A stretch of DNA of 32,747 bases from Synergistetes bacterium JGI 0000079-D21. Lineage in GTDB: Bacteria > Synergistota > Synergistia > Synergistales > 79-D21. The position numbers and the translations under genes are program-made. The notes beneath the pieces are model-generated. The model was not told the DNA's origin. It did not search any database and saw nothing but the letters and a program-made list of their open reading frames with translations. The stretch spans positions 1 through 32,747 of the forward strand of contig AQRZ01000047.1 in assembly GCA_000402835.1 (NCBI GenBank), in the 5' to 3' direction. Shown piece after piece: positions 7,858 to 15,503 of the stretch (its first letter is position 1; each line of letters opens with the position of its first letter).

Positions 7858-9119
7858 GCTCGGCCGAACGCCGGGAAGGCATCGGGGCGGCCGTCGACAT
7901 CGGCAGCACGAACCTCTCCGCCCGCCTGGCGGACCTCTCTTCCGGGGAGATCCTGGCGGAAAGGGTCGCCCCGAACCCCACGAGACGGTGGGGCATGGAC
8001 GTGGTGAGAAGGCTGGCGGAAGCGGCCCGGCCGGGGAAAGCGGCGGAGATCGCGCAAGCCCTCCGGGGAAGGGTCCAGCTGTTGCTCTGCGAGATGGCCG
8101 AATCGGCGGGGTGCTCTCCCCGGGAGATCACCGAAATCGTCGCCGTGGGCAACCCCGCCATGCATGCCTTGTTCTGGGGACTTCCGACCGAAGGCCTGGC
8201 CCGGGCGCCGTTCGAACCTTCGAGCACCGCCCCGCGGGAAGCGCCCTGCGCCGAGCTCGGGATGCCGGTCCTCGGGAAGGCCAGGTGCACCTGGCCCGCC
8301 CTGATCGGGGGCTACGTCGGCTCGGACGCCCTCTGCGCCCTGGATGCGGCGCTGGAAGGAAGGAAAACCCGCCTCCCGTTCCTCCTGGTGGACACCGGGA
8401 CCAACAGCGAAGTCCTACTTGCGACTCAAGGGCGGGTCCTCTGCGCCTCCGCCGCCGCCGGCCCTGCCCTGGAAGGCGGGAACCTATCCTGCGGAATGCC
8501 GGCGGAAAAGGGAGCCATCCACTCGTTCCGCCTGGAAAACGGGCGTCTCGTCCCCTCCGTGATCGGGGGGGCTCCGCCGAAGGGGATCTGCGGGAGCGGG
8601 CTTGTCGATCTCGTCGCCCTGCTGCTGGAAACGGGCGGCATCGACGCCGCAGGGACCCTTTGCCCCGAAAGCGCCCCCGCAGGCATCCGCCAGCGTTGCG
8701 AAAGGCAGGGAAAGACGAAGGTTTTTGCCCTGCTGCCTGGCTTTTTCCCCCTGTCCCAGGCCGACATCCGGGCCCTGCAGCTGGCCAAGGGGGCGATTGC
8801 CGCGGCCGAATCGATCCTCCTTGCCGAAGCGGGCATCAAGGCCTCGGACCTCCAGGATGTGCTCCTGGCGGGCGCCTTCGGAAACGCCTTGGACCCCGTC
8901 CGCGCCGAACGCCTCGGGCTGGTCCCGAGGACCGGCAGGCCTGCCCGGGGCATCGGAAACGCCGCCCTGGACGGGGCCGTTCTCGCTCTTTCCGCTCCCC
9001 GCCAGGCACAAGAAAGGCACGGGAAAATCCTTGAGCGGGTCACCCACCTGCCCCTCCACGCGGATCCCCGTTTCCAGGAAACCTTTCTGTCCCGGCTTGC
9101 CCTCGAGCCGTGGAGCTGA
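7854..9119 (+). CDS. RACo-like ASKHA-domain protein (corrinoid activator type), without ferredoxin domain
   Basis: The 421 residues match the C-terminal ATPase-like region of RACo-type proteins, which use ATP to reduce the cobalt of corrinoid proteins in methyl transfer. Landmarks in order: the phosphate-1 loop AAVDIGSTNLSARL (residues 12-25), RWGMDVVRRL, VGNPAMHALFWGL, LIGGYVGSDAL, then DTGTNSEVLL and AAAGPALEGG. After these come GICGSGLVDLVALLL, DIRALQLAKGAI and LLAGAFGNALD. The N-terminal 2Fe-2S domain of full-length RACo (about 600 residues) is absent, so electrons would have to come from a separate protein. The ATG at 7854 overlaps the regulator's stop; a GGGAG lies upstream. No corrinoid protein or methyltransferase gene is in the window, so the client is unknown. 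A strong two-way terminator follows. Confidence 0.85.
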   Translation: MSSAERREGIGAAVDIGSTNLSARLADLSSGEILAERVAPNPTRRWGMDVVRRLAEAARPGKAAEIAQALRGRVQLLLCEMAESAGCSPREITEIVAVGNPAMHALFWGLPTEGLARAPFEPSSTAPREAPCAELGMPVLGKARCTWPALIGGYVGSDALCALDAALEGRKTRLPFLLVDTGTNSEVLLATQGRVLCASAAAGPALEGGNLSCGMPAEKGAIHSFRLENGRLVPSVIGGAPPKGICGSGLVDLVALLLETGGIDAAGTLCPESAPAGIRQRCERQGKTKVFALLPGFFPLSQADIRALQLAKGAIAAAESILLAEAGIKASDLQDVLLAGAFGNALDPVRAERLGLVPRTGRPARGIGNAALDGAVLALSAPRQAQERHGKILERVTHLPLHADPRFQETFLSRLALEPWS

Positions 9120-9162
9120 AGGACGGACCTGAAGTCCCTCGTTCGTGCTGACAGCTGCGACA

Positions 9163-9212
9163 CCCGCAAAAAAACCGGGGATCCCCGCGGGGATCCCCGG
9201 TTATTTTGCGGG
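9163..9212. terminator. Two-way terminator between the RACo-like and dctM genes
   Basis: A long palindrome: outer arms CCCGCAAAA/TTTTGCGGG (9163-9171 and 9204-9212) enclose a G+C-rich inner stem built on CCGGGGATCCCC. Read on the minus strand the stem is followed by seven T residues, and on the plus strand by ATTTT. It therefore serves both convergent genes. Confidence 0.92.
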
Positions 9213-9227
9213 CGCTGGAAGACGATC

Positions 9228-10559
9228 CTACCAGGGACCCACGACCTGGGCTCCCAGGGCGAGGGTCGGCAGCCAGCAGGAAAGGAAGGGAAGGTACGTC
9301 GTCAGCAGCAGGACGGGGATCCCCACGCAGAAAAGGTAGAGCATCATGGGGGGAATCAGTTCCCCGGCCGGGACCCCGGAAAGCCGCGAACCCACGAAGA
9401 TCGACATGGCAAACGGCGGGGTCATGACCCCCAGCCCGATGTTGACGATGATCATGGATCCGAGGTGCACCAGGTTGATCCCCAGCTCGTTCGCCAGGGG
9501 CAGGATGAGGGGCACCGCCAGGATGAGGATGGGGATCCCGTCGAGGAACATCCCCAAAAGCAATAAAAACAGGTTGATCGATATCAGGATCAAAAACTTG
9601 CTGTGGAAAAGCCCCAGCATGGTCTCCGCCAGGGCCTGGGCGACTCCTTCGCGGGTCATGAACCGGGTTAGGACTGTCCCGCCGCCGAGGAGCAGGGCGA
9701 TCATGCCCAGGGTCACGCAGGTGTTGACCATGGCCTTCGAGAAGTTGCCCAGCTTCAGGTCCCGGTAGACGAAGAAACCCACGATCATGCAGTAGATTAC
9801 GGCAATAGCCCCTGCCTCGTTGGGCGTGCAGATTCCCCCGTAAATCCCCACGAGGATGATGAGGGGGCACCCGAGGGCTGGCAGGGCCGACCAGGTCGCA
9901 GCCCCCAGTTCCTTCATCGAATCCCTGAAGTTGTCCGGGAGAACCGGCTTCTCGGCGCTCGGAAAGGTGTACCGGTCGACGATGAAATAGTTCAGGATGC
10001 AGTACCCCAAGGCCAGGAGGAGGCCCGGAATGACGGTCGCCAAAAACAGAGCCGCGACGGACTGCTGGGCGACCAGGCAGTAGATCAGGGCAGGGACGCT
10101 CGGCGGGATGAGATAGCCCATGAAACTGGAGGAACAGAGCACCGCCGTGGTATAGCGCTTCTGGTAGCCGAATTTCTCCAGGCGGGGAACCAGGAGGGGG
10201 ATCAGCGCCGAGATGCAGGGGACCGAGGACCCCGTGAGAGCGCTCATGAAAAGGGTGGCCACGATGCCCACCACGATGAGGCCTCCCTTGGCCTTCCCCA
10301 CAAGCGCGTAGGAAAACCGGACGATCCGGTCCGCCAGCCCCGCCTCCGAAATGAGCCCTCCTGCGAAGACGAAGAACCCGATGGCCATGACCACGGGCGT
10401 GTTGAGCGAGTGGAAGAACGTCCCGGCCATGAACGAAAGGGGCGTTTCGATCAGGAAAAGCCCGACCGCGGTGCTGGCAATGAACACCCAACCCAGGGGC
10501 ATCCCGATGACGATGAGACCCAGGAACAGGACGAGGGAAACCAGGACTCCCGTTTCCAT
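9228..10559 (-). CDS. dctM: TRAP transporter, large membrane subunit DctM
   Basis: This 443-residue protein is the ion-coupled channel subunit of a tripartite ATP-independent periplasmic transporter. It is very hydrophobic, with about a dozen membrane segments. Typical family stretches are IGMPLGWVFIASTAVGL near the start, FMSALTGSSVPCISAL (about residues 103-118), GYLIPPSVPALIY, GIYGGICTPNEAGAIAVIY and the C-terminal GVMTPPFAMSIFVGS. The ATG at 10559 is one base after the stop of dctQ, so translation is coupled. It is the last gene of the long minus-strand operon. Substrates of this class are usually organic acids; the operon suggests an acylated amino acid or related carboxylate, by inference only. 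Confidence 0.95.
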   Translation of the reverse strand: METGVLVSLVLFLGLIVIGMPLGWVFIASTAVGLFLIETPLSFMAGTFFHSLNTPVVMAIGFFVFAGGLISEAGLADRIVRFSYALVGKAKGGLIVVGIVATLFMSALTGSSVPCISALIPLLVPRLEKFGYQKRYTTAVLCSSSFMGYLIPPSVPALIYCLVAQQSVAALFLATVIPGLLLALGYCILNYFIVDRYTFPSAEKPVLPDNFRDSMKELGAATWSALPALGCPLIILVGIYGGICTPNEAGAIAVIYCMIVGFFVYRDLKLGNFSKAMVNTCVTLGMIALLLGGGTVLTRFMTREGVAQALAETMLGLFHSKFLILISINLFLLLLGMFLDGIPILILAVPLILPLANELGINLVHLGSMIIVNIGLGVMTPPFAMSIFVGSRLSGVPAGELIPPMMLYLFCVGIPVLLLTTYLPFLSCWLPTLALGAQVVGPW

Positions 10560-10560
10560 G

Positions 10561-11097
10561 CTACCGGTTCCCCCCTTCCTGCGACTTGAGCCAGAGCTGC
10601 TTCCTGAGCTCGAAGACGTCCCTGCCGATGTGGTAGGCCACGTGCAGGGCCGAGAGCACGACCGTGGCGAACATGACCTGGACCAGCCAGCCCGTGTTGA
10701 ACCAGCGGATCAGGGTCCCGTACTCGGGATAGCGGAGCGACTGCCGGAAAAAGCCGTAGGCCGGGTGGAGAAAGACCAGGATGGCCGCCAGGGTCAGCAC
10801 GTCCATCGCCAGCGAGTAGGATCGCTTCCCGTGCGGGTTGTCCCGGAAAAGCCGGTCTGGAAGCATCTCAACGGCGATGTGCCCCTTCAGGGAAGCAGCC
10901 AGGGCGATCGCCAGGATATAGGTGATGACGAAGACATACAGGGCCATGTCGCCGATCCACATGATTTCGAAATGGAGCCAGTAACGGTTGATGACCTGCG
11001 CAAACGTCAGGAGGGTCGAGATGAGGAGCCCCGCCGCACAGATCCATTTTTCGACCGCGGTGATCCCCTGCTGCAGAAAATTGAACACAAACCTCAC
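10561..11097 (-). CDS. dctQ: TRAP transporter, small membrane subunit DctQ
   Basis: About 178 residues with four membrane helices, the expected size and layout for DctQ. The family-like stretches are LLISTLLTFAQVINRYWL in helix 1, MWIGDMALYVFVITYILAIALA in helix 2, the KGHIAVEMLPD loop and WLVQVMFATVVLSALHV in the last helix. It pairs with DctM in the inner membrane. The start is uncertain: GTG at 11097 has AAGGAG almost touching it, whereas a second GTG three codons later (11088) has better spacing to the same site. The stop is one base from dctM. A strong hairpin separates it from dctP. Confidence 0.93.
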   Translation of the reverse strand: MRFVFNFLQQGITAVEKWICAAGLLISTLLTFAQVINRYWLHFEIMWIGDMALYVFVITYILAIALAASLKGHIAVEMLPDRLFRDNPHGKRSYSLAMDVLTLAAILVFLHPAYGFFRQSLRYPEYGTLIRWFNTGWLVQVMFATVVLSALHVAYHIGRDVFELRKQLWLKSQEGGNR

Positions 11098-11115
11098 GCT
11101 CCTTAAGGGCCTTCA

Positions 11116-11141
11116 GGGCGGGGGACGTCGGCCCCCCGCCC
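11116..11141 (-). promoter_or_regulatory. Stem-loop between dctP and dctQ
   Basis: Arms GGGCGGGGG and CCCCCCGCCC surround a short loop; on the minus strand there is no T tract after it. A hairpin here fits partial termination or protection of the dctP message, which would give more binding protein than membrane subunits. Its role is inferred. Confidence 0.6.
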
Positions 11142-11179
11142 CGGATCTACCTGGACCACGCCGGGAACGATCCCGGCAG

Positions 11180-12262
11180 CTAGTTCTTGTGCACCTGCTT
11201 GCGGATCGCTTCGAGCTCCTTCAGGATCTTCTGGGTCATGTTCTGGCCGGGGTAAGCCTTGTCGAGCCAGGGCGTGCACAGCTCCTCCCAGATGGAGAGA
11301 GGCTGGGCCTTCTGGCGGAACATTTCCCGCTCCTTCTCGGTCGGGTAGTAGATCTTGAAGTTGGGCATCTTCTTCAGCCGGGCCTCCATGTCCTTCACAG
11401 CGGCCTTCGCCAGCTTGTACTGGTGAATTTCGGCTTCCCTGGCCGCGCGAGTGATGGCGTCCTTGATGTCCTTCGGCAGGGCGTCCCACTTCGCCTTGTT
11501 GACCGCGATCTGGTTACCGTCCCACATCCAGTCGAGGGCGGTGTAGTATTTCAGGACCTCGGCGTGCCTTTCCTCGATCAGGGAGGGCCACATGTCCCAG
11601 CAGCCGTCCACGACGCCTCGGCTCAGGGCGTTGTAAAGCTCGCCCCAGGCGATCGTCTCGACCGTCATGCCGGTCCCCTTGCCCATGTTCATCAGCCCTT
11701 TCGCGCTGCCCAGGGAGGAGGAAACACGGAACTTCAGGTTCTTGAGGTCGGCCGGGGTGCGGATTTCGCGCACGTTGTTCCCCAGGCCGTAGGGGCCCTG
11801 GCTGTTCGTGTAGAGGATGTGCATTCCGATTTCGTTGTAGGCCTTCTCCAGGACCTTGTAGAGGATGCCGTTGGGCTGGCCGAAAGCGATCTCGGCCTCT
11901 TCCCAGGAGGAAATGGTCCAGGGCATCCAGTTGAACATGCCGCCGGGAACGAGGTTCACGTACGGGGCGAAGTTCCCGATCTCGATGCTGCCGTCCTGGA
12001 CGGCATGGAAGATTTCGTCGTGGCTACCCATGAGGCCGTCGGGGTAGAACTTGATCTCCATGCGTCCGTTCGTGTACTTCTTGACGAGGTCGCAGAAGAG
12101 GCGCATGGACATGGCCTGGGTCGGCCGTACCGTGGTCTGGGCGAACTTCCACTTGTACTCGGGCGCGGCCGCTGCCGGGGAAGCGGAAAACGCCATCGCG
12201 ATTCCCGCCACCAGGACCAGGCAGGCGGCGACCTTGAACAGACTACCGAATCTCTTCTTCAT
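11180..12262 (-). CDS. dctP: TRAP transporter, periplasmic substrate-binding protein DctP
   Basis: This 360-residue exported protein binds the solute and delivers it to DctQM. The ATG at 12262 follows GGGAGGA; an open frame extends further upstream but has no such site. It begins with a classic signal peptide (MKKRFGSLFK, a hydrophobic core, and a cut after ASPAAAA near residue 34). The mature part starts EYKWKFAQTT. Family features include FCDLVKKYTNGRMEIKFYPDG, the AVQDGSIEIG region and NLKFRVSSSLGSAKGL. That last stretch contains the carboxylate-binding arginine position of DctP proteins. ETIAWGELYNALSRGVVDGCW and ALPKDIKDAI follow. No ligand can be named from sequence alone. The gene lies 112 bases after the deacylase gene. 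Confidence 0.95.
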   Translation of the reverse strand: MKKRFGSLFKVAACLVLVAGIAMAFSASPAAAAPEYKWKFAQTTVRPTQAMSMRLFCDLVKKYTNGRMEIKFYPDGLMGSHDEIFHAVQDGSIEIGNFAPYVNLVPGGMFNWMPWTISSWEEAEIAFGQPNGILYKVLEKAYNEIGMHILYTNSQGPYGLGNNVREIRTPADLKNLKFRVSSSLGSAKGLMNMGKGTGMTVETIAWGELYNALSRGVVDGCWDMWPSLIEERHAEVLKYYTALDWMWDGNQIAVNKAKWDALPKDIKDAITRAAREAEIHQYKLAKAAVKDMEARLKKMPNFKIYYPTEKEREMFRQKAQPLSIWEELCTPWLDKAYPGQNMTQKILKELEAIRKQVHKN

Positions 12263-12374
12263 CGAGCAATCCTCCCTTTCGCTGTGAGTGGAACGTCGGA
12301 TTCCCTTGCTGCGCAGGCTGCAGAAGAAAGCCAGGAAAAACGGCGGCACCCCCCTTCTTCCGGGTTTTCGTTCC

Positions 12375-13970
12375 CTACTTGCGCCCCGAGTACCGGATGA
12401 CCTTCCCGGCCTTGGCGGGGCAATGCTTCCCTTCCTTCACCAGGGCTTTCCCGTTGACGAAAACGTGTTCGATACCTTCCGGGAACCGGATCGGGTCCGC
12501 ATAGTCGGCCGTATCCCGCACCGTTTCCGGGTCGAAAACGACGACATCCGCGGCGAGACCTTCCTTCAGCAGGCCCCGGTCCAGGATCCCCAGCACTTCG
12601 GCAGGCTTCCCCGTCATCTTGCGAACGGCCGTCGGCAGGTCGAGGACACCCTCCCGGACGTATTTCCCGAGCACCCTCGGGAAACTCCCGTAGAGCCGAG
12701 GGTGGGGCTTGCCCCCGATAATGCCGTCGGTGCAGACGTTCTGCTCGGGCCTCCGCAGGATGCGGGCAACGTGCTCCTCCAGGCCGTAGAAATCGACCAG
12801 GCCGGCGGTCCCTTCCTCTTCCAGCAGCAGGTCGTAGGTCGCCTCCAGGGGATCCTTCCCCATCCTCTTTCCGATTTCCGCGAGGCTCTTCCCCACCGCC
12901 CACTGGTTCTTTTCCGTTTTCACGAAAGTGACGAAAATTCCCTCGACGCCCGCAAAATCGACGAAATTATCCCAGCCCGGGATGCCCTTTTCAATATCGG
13001 CGGTCATGCGCTTTCGGGCCTCCGGGTCCGCCAGGCGCTCCAGCATCCTGTCCGTCCCCCCGTCGTGGGCCCACGGGGGAAGGATGACGCTCAGCGTGGT
13101 GCTCCCGGCCACGTAGGGGTACTGGTCCACGGAAACCCGGATCCCCTGCCGGGAGCACTCGTCCAGTTTCCCGAGGACGGCGTCGAACAGCCCCCAGTTC
13201 TTTTTCCCCGCGACCTTGAAGTGCGAAAAATGGATCCGGCAGCCGCTTTGTTTCCCGATCTCGATGATCTCGTCCATGGAAGAGAGGATGGCATCGGCCT
13301 CGCTGCGCTGGTGGGTCACGAAAACCGCGTCGTTTTTTTCAAGGACCCTGGCCAGTTCGATGAATTCCTGCGTGTCCGCGAAACTGCAGGGGGGATAGAT
13401 CATCCCGGTGGACATCCCGAAGGCTCCCTGGGCGAGGCATTCCTGGAGCAGGGCCTTCATCCTTTCGAGTTCGTCGGCCGTGGGCCTGCGGTTGTCCAGC
13501 CCCATGACGCTCAGCCGGATGTTCCCGTGGGGGGCGAGGTAGGCAAAATTCGGCCCCAGCTCCATCGCATCCAGGCGGTCGAGGTAATCGGCCACGGACC
13601 GCCAGCTCCAGTCCAGGTCGTAGCTTCCCTCGAGACCCGCCATCGCCTTCTTCCAGGGTCCGACGAAGGCGTCCACCATGGGGGCGGCCCCCATGGCGTC
13701 CTGCCCGACGACACAGGTGGTGATCCCCTGCATGACGTTGAATGGCGTGTCGGGCCTGCACAGGGCAAGGATGCCCGAGTGGCTGTGCGTGTCGATGAAA
13801 CCCGGGCAGACGACCTTCCCCCCCGCGTCGATCACGGTCCCTCCCGCCGAGGCGGACAGCTCGCCGATGGCGGCGATCCGGTCCCCCCGGATCCCCAGGT
13901 CGGCCCTGTACCCCTTCGAGCCCGTCCCGTCGACGATCAGGCCGTTTCGAATCAGCACGTCGAAGTCCAT
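12375..13970 (-). CDS. N-acyl-D-amino-acid deacylase (D-aminoacylase) family amidohydrolase
   Basis: This 531-residue cytoplasmic zinc amidohydrolase is expected to release an amino acid from an N-acyl precursor. Family landmarks: DVLIRNGLIVDGTG at the start, the metal motif GFIDTHSHSG with H62 and H64, YLAPHGNIRLSVMG, IHFSHFKVAGKKNWG, and the C-terminal CTDGIIGGKPHPRLYGSFPR with the metal/catalytic Asp. At the position where the studied D-aminoacylase has a bridging Cys (GNCG), this protein has GQDA with D91, a variant I believe occurs in part of the family. The ATG at 13970 has GGGAGAG upstream. It is 25 bases after the PLP enzyme in the operon. Acyl group and side-chain preference, and D versus L choice, are not visible. 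Confidence 0.88.
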   Translation of the reverse strand: MDFDVLIRNGLIVDGTGSKGYRADLGIRGDRIAAIGELSASAGGTVIDAGGKVVCPGFIDTHSHSGILALCRPDTPFNVMQGITTCVVGQDAMGAAPMVDAFVGPWKKAMAGLEGSYDLDWSWRSVADYLDRLDAMELGPNFAYLAPHGNIRLSVMGLDNRRPTADELERMKALLQECLAQGAFGMSTGMIYPPCSFADTQEFIELARVLEKNDAVFVTHQRSEADAILSSMDEIIEIGKQSGCRIHFSHFKVAGKKNWGLFDAVLGKLDECSRQGIRVSVDQYPYVAGSTTLSVILPPWAHDGGTDRMLERLADPEARKRMTADIEKGIPGWDNFVDFAGVEGIFVTFVKTEKNQWAVGKSLAEIGKRMGKDPLEATYDLLLEEEGTAGLVDFYGLEEHVARILRRPEQNVCTDGIIGGKPHPRLYGSFPRVLGKYVREGVLDLPTAVRKMTGKPAEVLGILDRGLLKEGLAADVVVFDPETVRDTADYADPIRFPEGIEHVFVNGKALVKEGKHCPAKAGKVIRYSGRK

Positions 13971-13995
13971 GGTCTCTCCCTTCCGGCCGGTCGGC

Positions 13996-15465
13996 CTAGA
14001 GAAGCCCAACCCTGGCGTTGAACTCCTCGATCCGTTCGTCGATGGCGTCCGCCATGGAGCGGATGGAGCCCCAGTATTCCTCGTAGTCGTACCACTGGGC
14101 GTTCAGTTCCTCCGAGGTCTTGCCCTGCTGCTCGACCCAGGTGTAATACTTCAGGTTGTGGACCCGGAGCTTGTCGTAGTAGGTCATCTCCAGCATGGCT
14201 TCCCGGTTGATCCCCAGCACGTGCCGGCCGTGGTCGACCGCCGCGTCGGAAACCGTGTAGGGACGGCCCAGCTCCTGCCGCATCTCTTCCAGCCGGGAAC
14301 CGTACAGCTCCATGGAATCCGTGAAGACGGTGAGGATGATGTCCCTGGAAGTGAGCTCGTAGTACTTGGCCATCTTGATGGCCATCACGACGTTCGCCGC
14401 GCTGGAAATTCCCATCAGGGGGAGGCTCTCCACGAAGGATGCCGGCATTCCCTGGCTGACGAGGTAGGCCCGGCCTTCAGGCTCATTGAACAGGCGGATC
14501 ATCGCCATGCAGTCGGCGTCGTCGACGGCCATGACCATGTCCGTGTCCTTCACGTCGTGGATCCAGGGCACGTGCTTGTCGCCGATCCCCTCGATCCGAT
14601 GAGCGCCGAACCCGTTCCAGATGAGGGTCGGGCACTGCAGCGCCTCGCCGACGGCCAGCTTGGCGTTGGGAAAGACGGTCTTCAGGTAGTTGCCGCAGCC
14701 GGTCGTCCCGGCCGACCCCGACGTGACGGTGACGCCCGCGAAACGGTCCTTCGGGCCCATGATTTCCTTCAGGACCTCTTCCATCGCGTGCCCCGTAACC
14801 TCGTAATGCCAAAGGTGGTTGCCGAACTCCTCGAACTGGTTGAAGACGACGATGTTGTCGCGGGTCCTGCGGAGTTCCCAGACCTTGTCGTAGATTTCCT
14901 TGACGTTGCTTTCCGTCCCGGGAGTTCCGATGACCTCTCCGGCCACGGTCTTGAGCCAATCGAACCGCTCCTTGCTCATCCCCTCCGGGAGGATGGCGAT
15001 GGACTCGCACCCCAAGAGCTGGGCGTCATAGGCGCCGCCCCGGCAATAGTTGCCGGTGGAGGGCCAGACGGCCTTCTGGGTGGTGGGATCGAACTGGCCG
15101 GTCACAAGCCGCGGGACCAGGCACCCGAAGCTCGCTCCCACCTTGTGGGCGCCCGTCGGGAACCACTTGCCCACAAGGGCCACGATCCGGGCGTCGACCC
15201 CCGTGATCGCCTTCGGGAGCTCCAGGTAGTTCACGCCGCCGTAAAGCCCGCCCTTCTTCACAGGCTCGTTCTTCCAGGTGATGCGGAAAAGGTTCGCGGA
15301 ATCCACGTCCCACAGGCCCACGTTCTTCAGGCGATCCTTGATCTTCTGCGGGGTGTGCTTCTCCGGGTCCTTCATCTGCTTGAACGTAGGGATCACGATG
15401 TTCCGCTCGCGGGCTCTCTTGACCGCCCTTTCCAGTTTTGCCTCGTCCACCGTCAAATCGATCAT
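13996..15465 (-). CDS. Fold-type-II PLP-dependent enzyme, unknown reaction
   Basis: The 489 residues belong to the tryptophan-synthase-beta/cysteine-synthase superfamily but to no member I can name. The Schiff-base lysine is probably in FPTGAHKVGASFG (about residue 108), a TrpB-like GAHK motif rather than the usual SFKDR. The substrate loop reads WPSTGNYCRGGAYDAQLLGC, and the phosphate-binding loop is probably VTSGSAGTTGCGNY. The family usually performs beta or gamma elimination or replacement on amino acids. The ATG at 15465 has AGGAGGAG at ideal spacing; a frame open further upstream overlaps the previous gene's stop and is less likely. The gene is 38 bases behind the threonine-synthase-like gene, suggesting the two act on one substrate. 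Confidence 0.8.
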   Translation of the reverse strand: MIDLTVDEAKLERAVKRARERNIVIPTFKQMKDPEKHTPQKIKDRLKNVGLWDVDSANLFRITWKNEPVKKGGLYGGVNYLELPKAITGVDARIVALVGKWFPTGAHKVGASFGCLVPRLVTGQFDPTTQKAVWPSTGNYCRGGAYDAQLLGCESIAILPEGMSKERFDWLKTVAGEVIGTPGTESNVKEIYDKVWELRRTRDNIVVFNQFEEFGNHLWHYEVTGHAMEEVLKEIMGPKDRFAGVTVTSGSAGTTGCGNYLKTVFPNAKLAVGEALQCPTLIWNGFGAHRIEGIGDKHVPWIHDVKDTDMVMAVDDADCMAMIRLFNEPEGRAYLVSQGMPASFVESLPLMGISSAANVVMAIKMAKYYELTSRDIILTVFTDSMELYGSRLEEMRQELGRPYTVSDAAVDHGRHVLGINREAMLEMTYYDKLRVHNLKYYTWVEQQGKTSEELNAQWYDYEEYWGSIRSMADAIDERIEEFNARVGLL

Positions 15466-15503
15466 TCTCTTCTCCTCCTGTCGTGCGTCCGCTTCCGGCC
15501 CGT

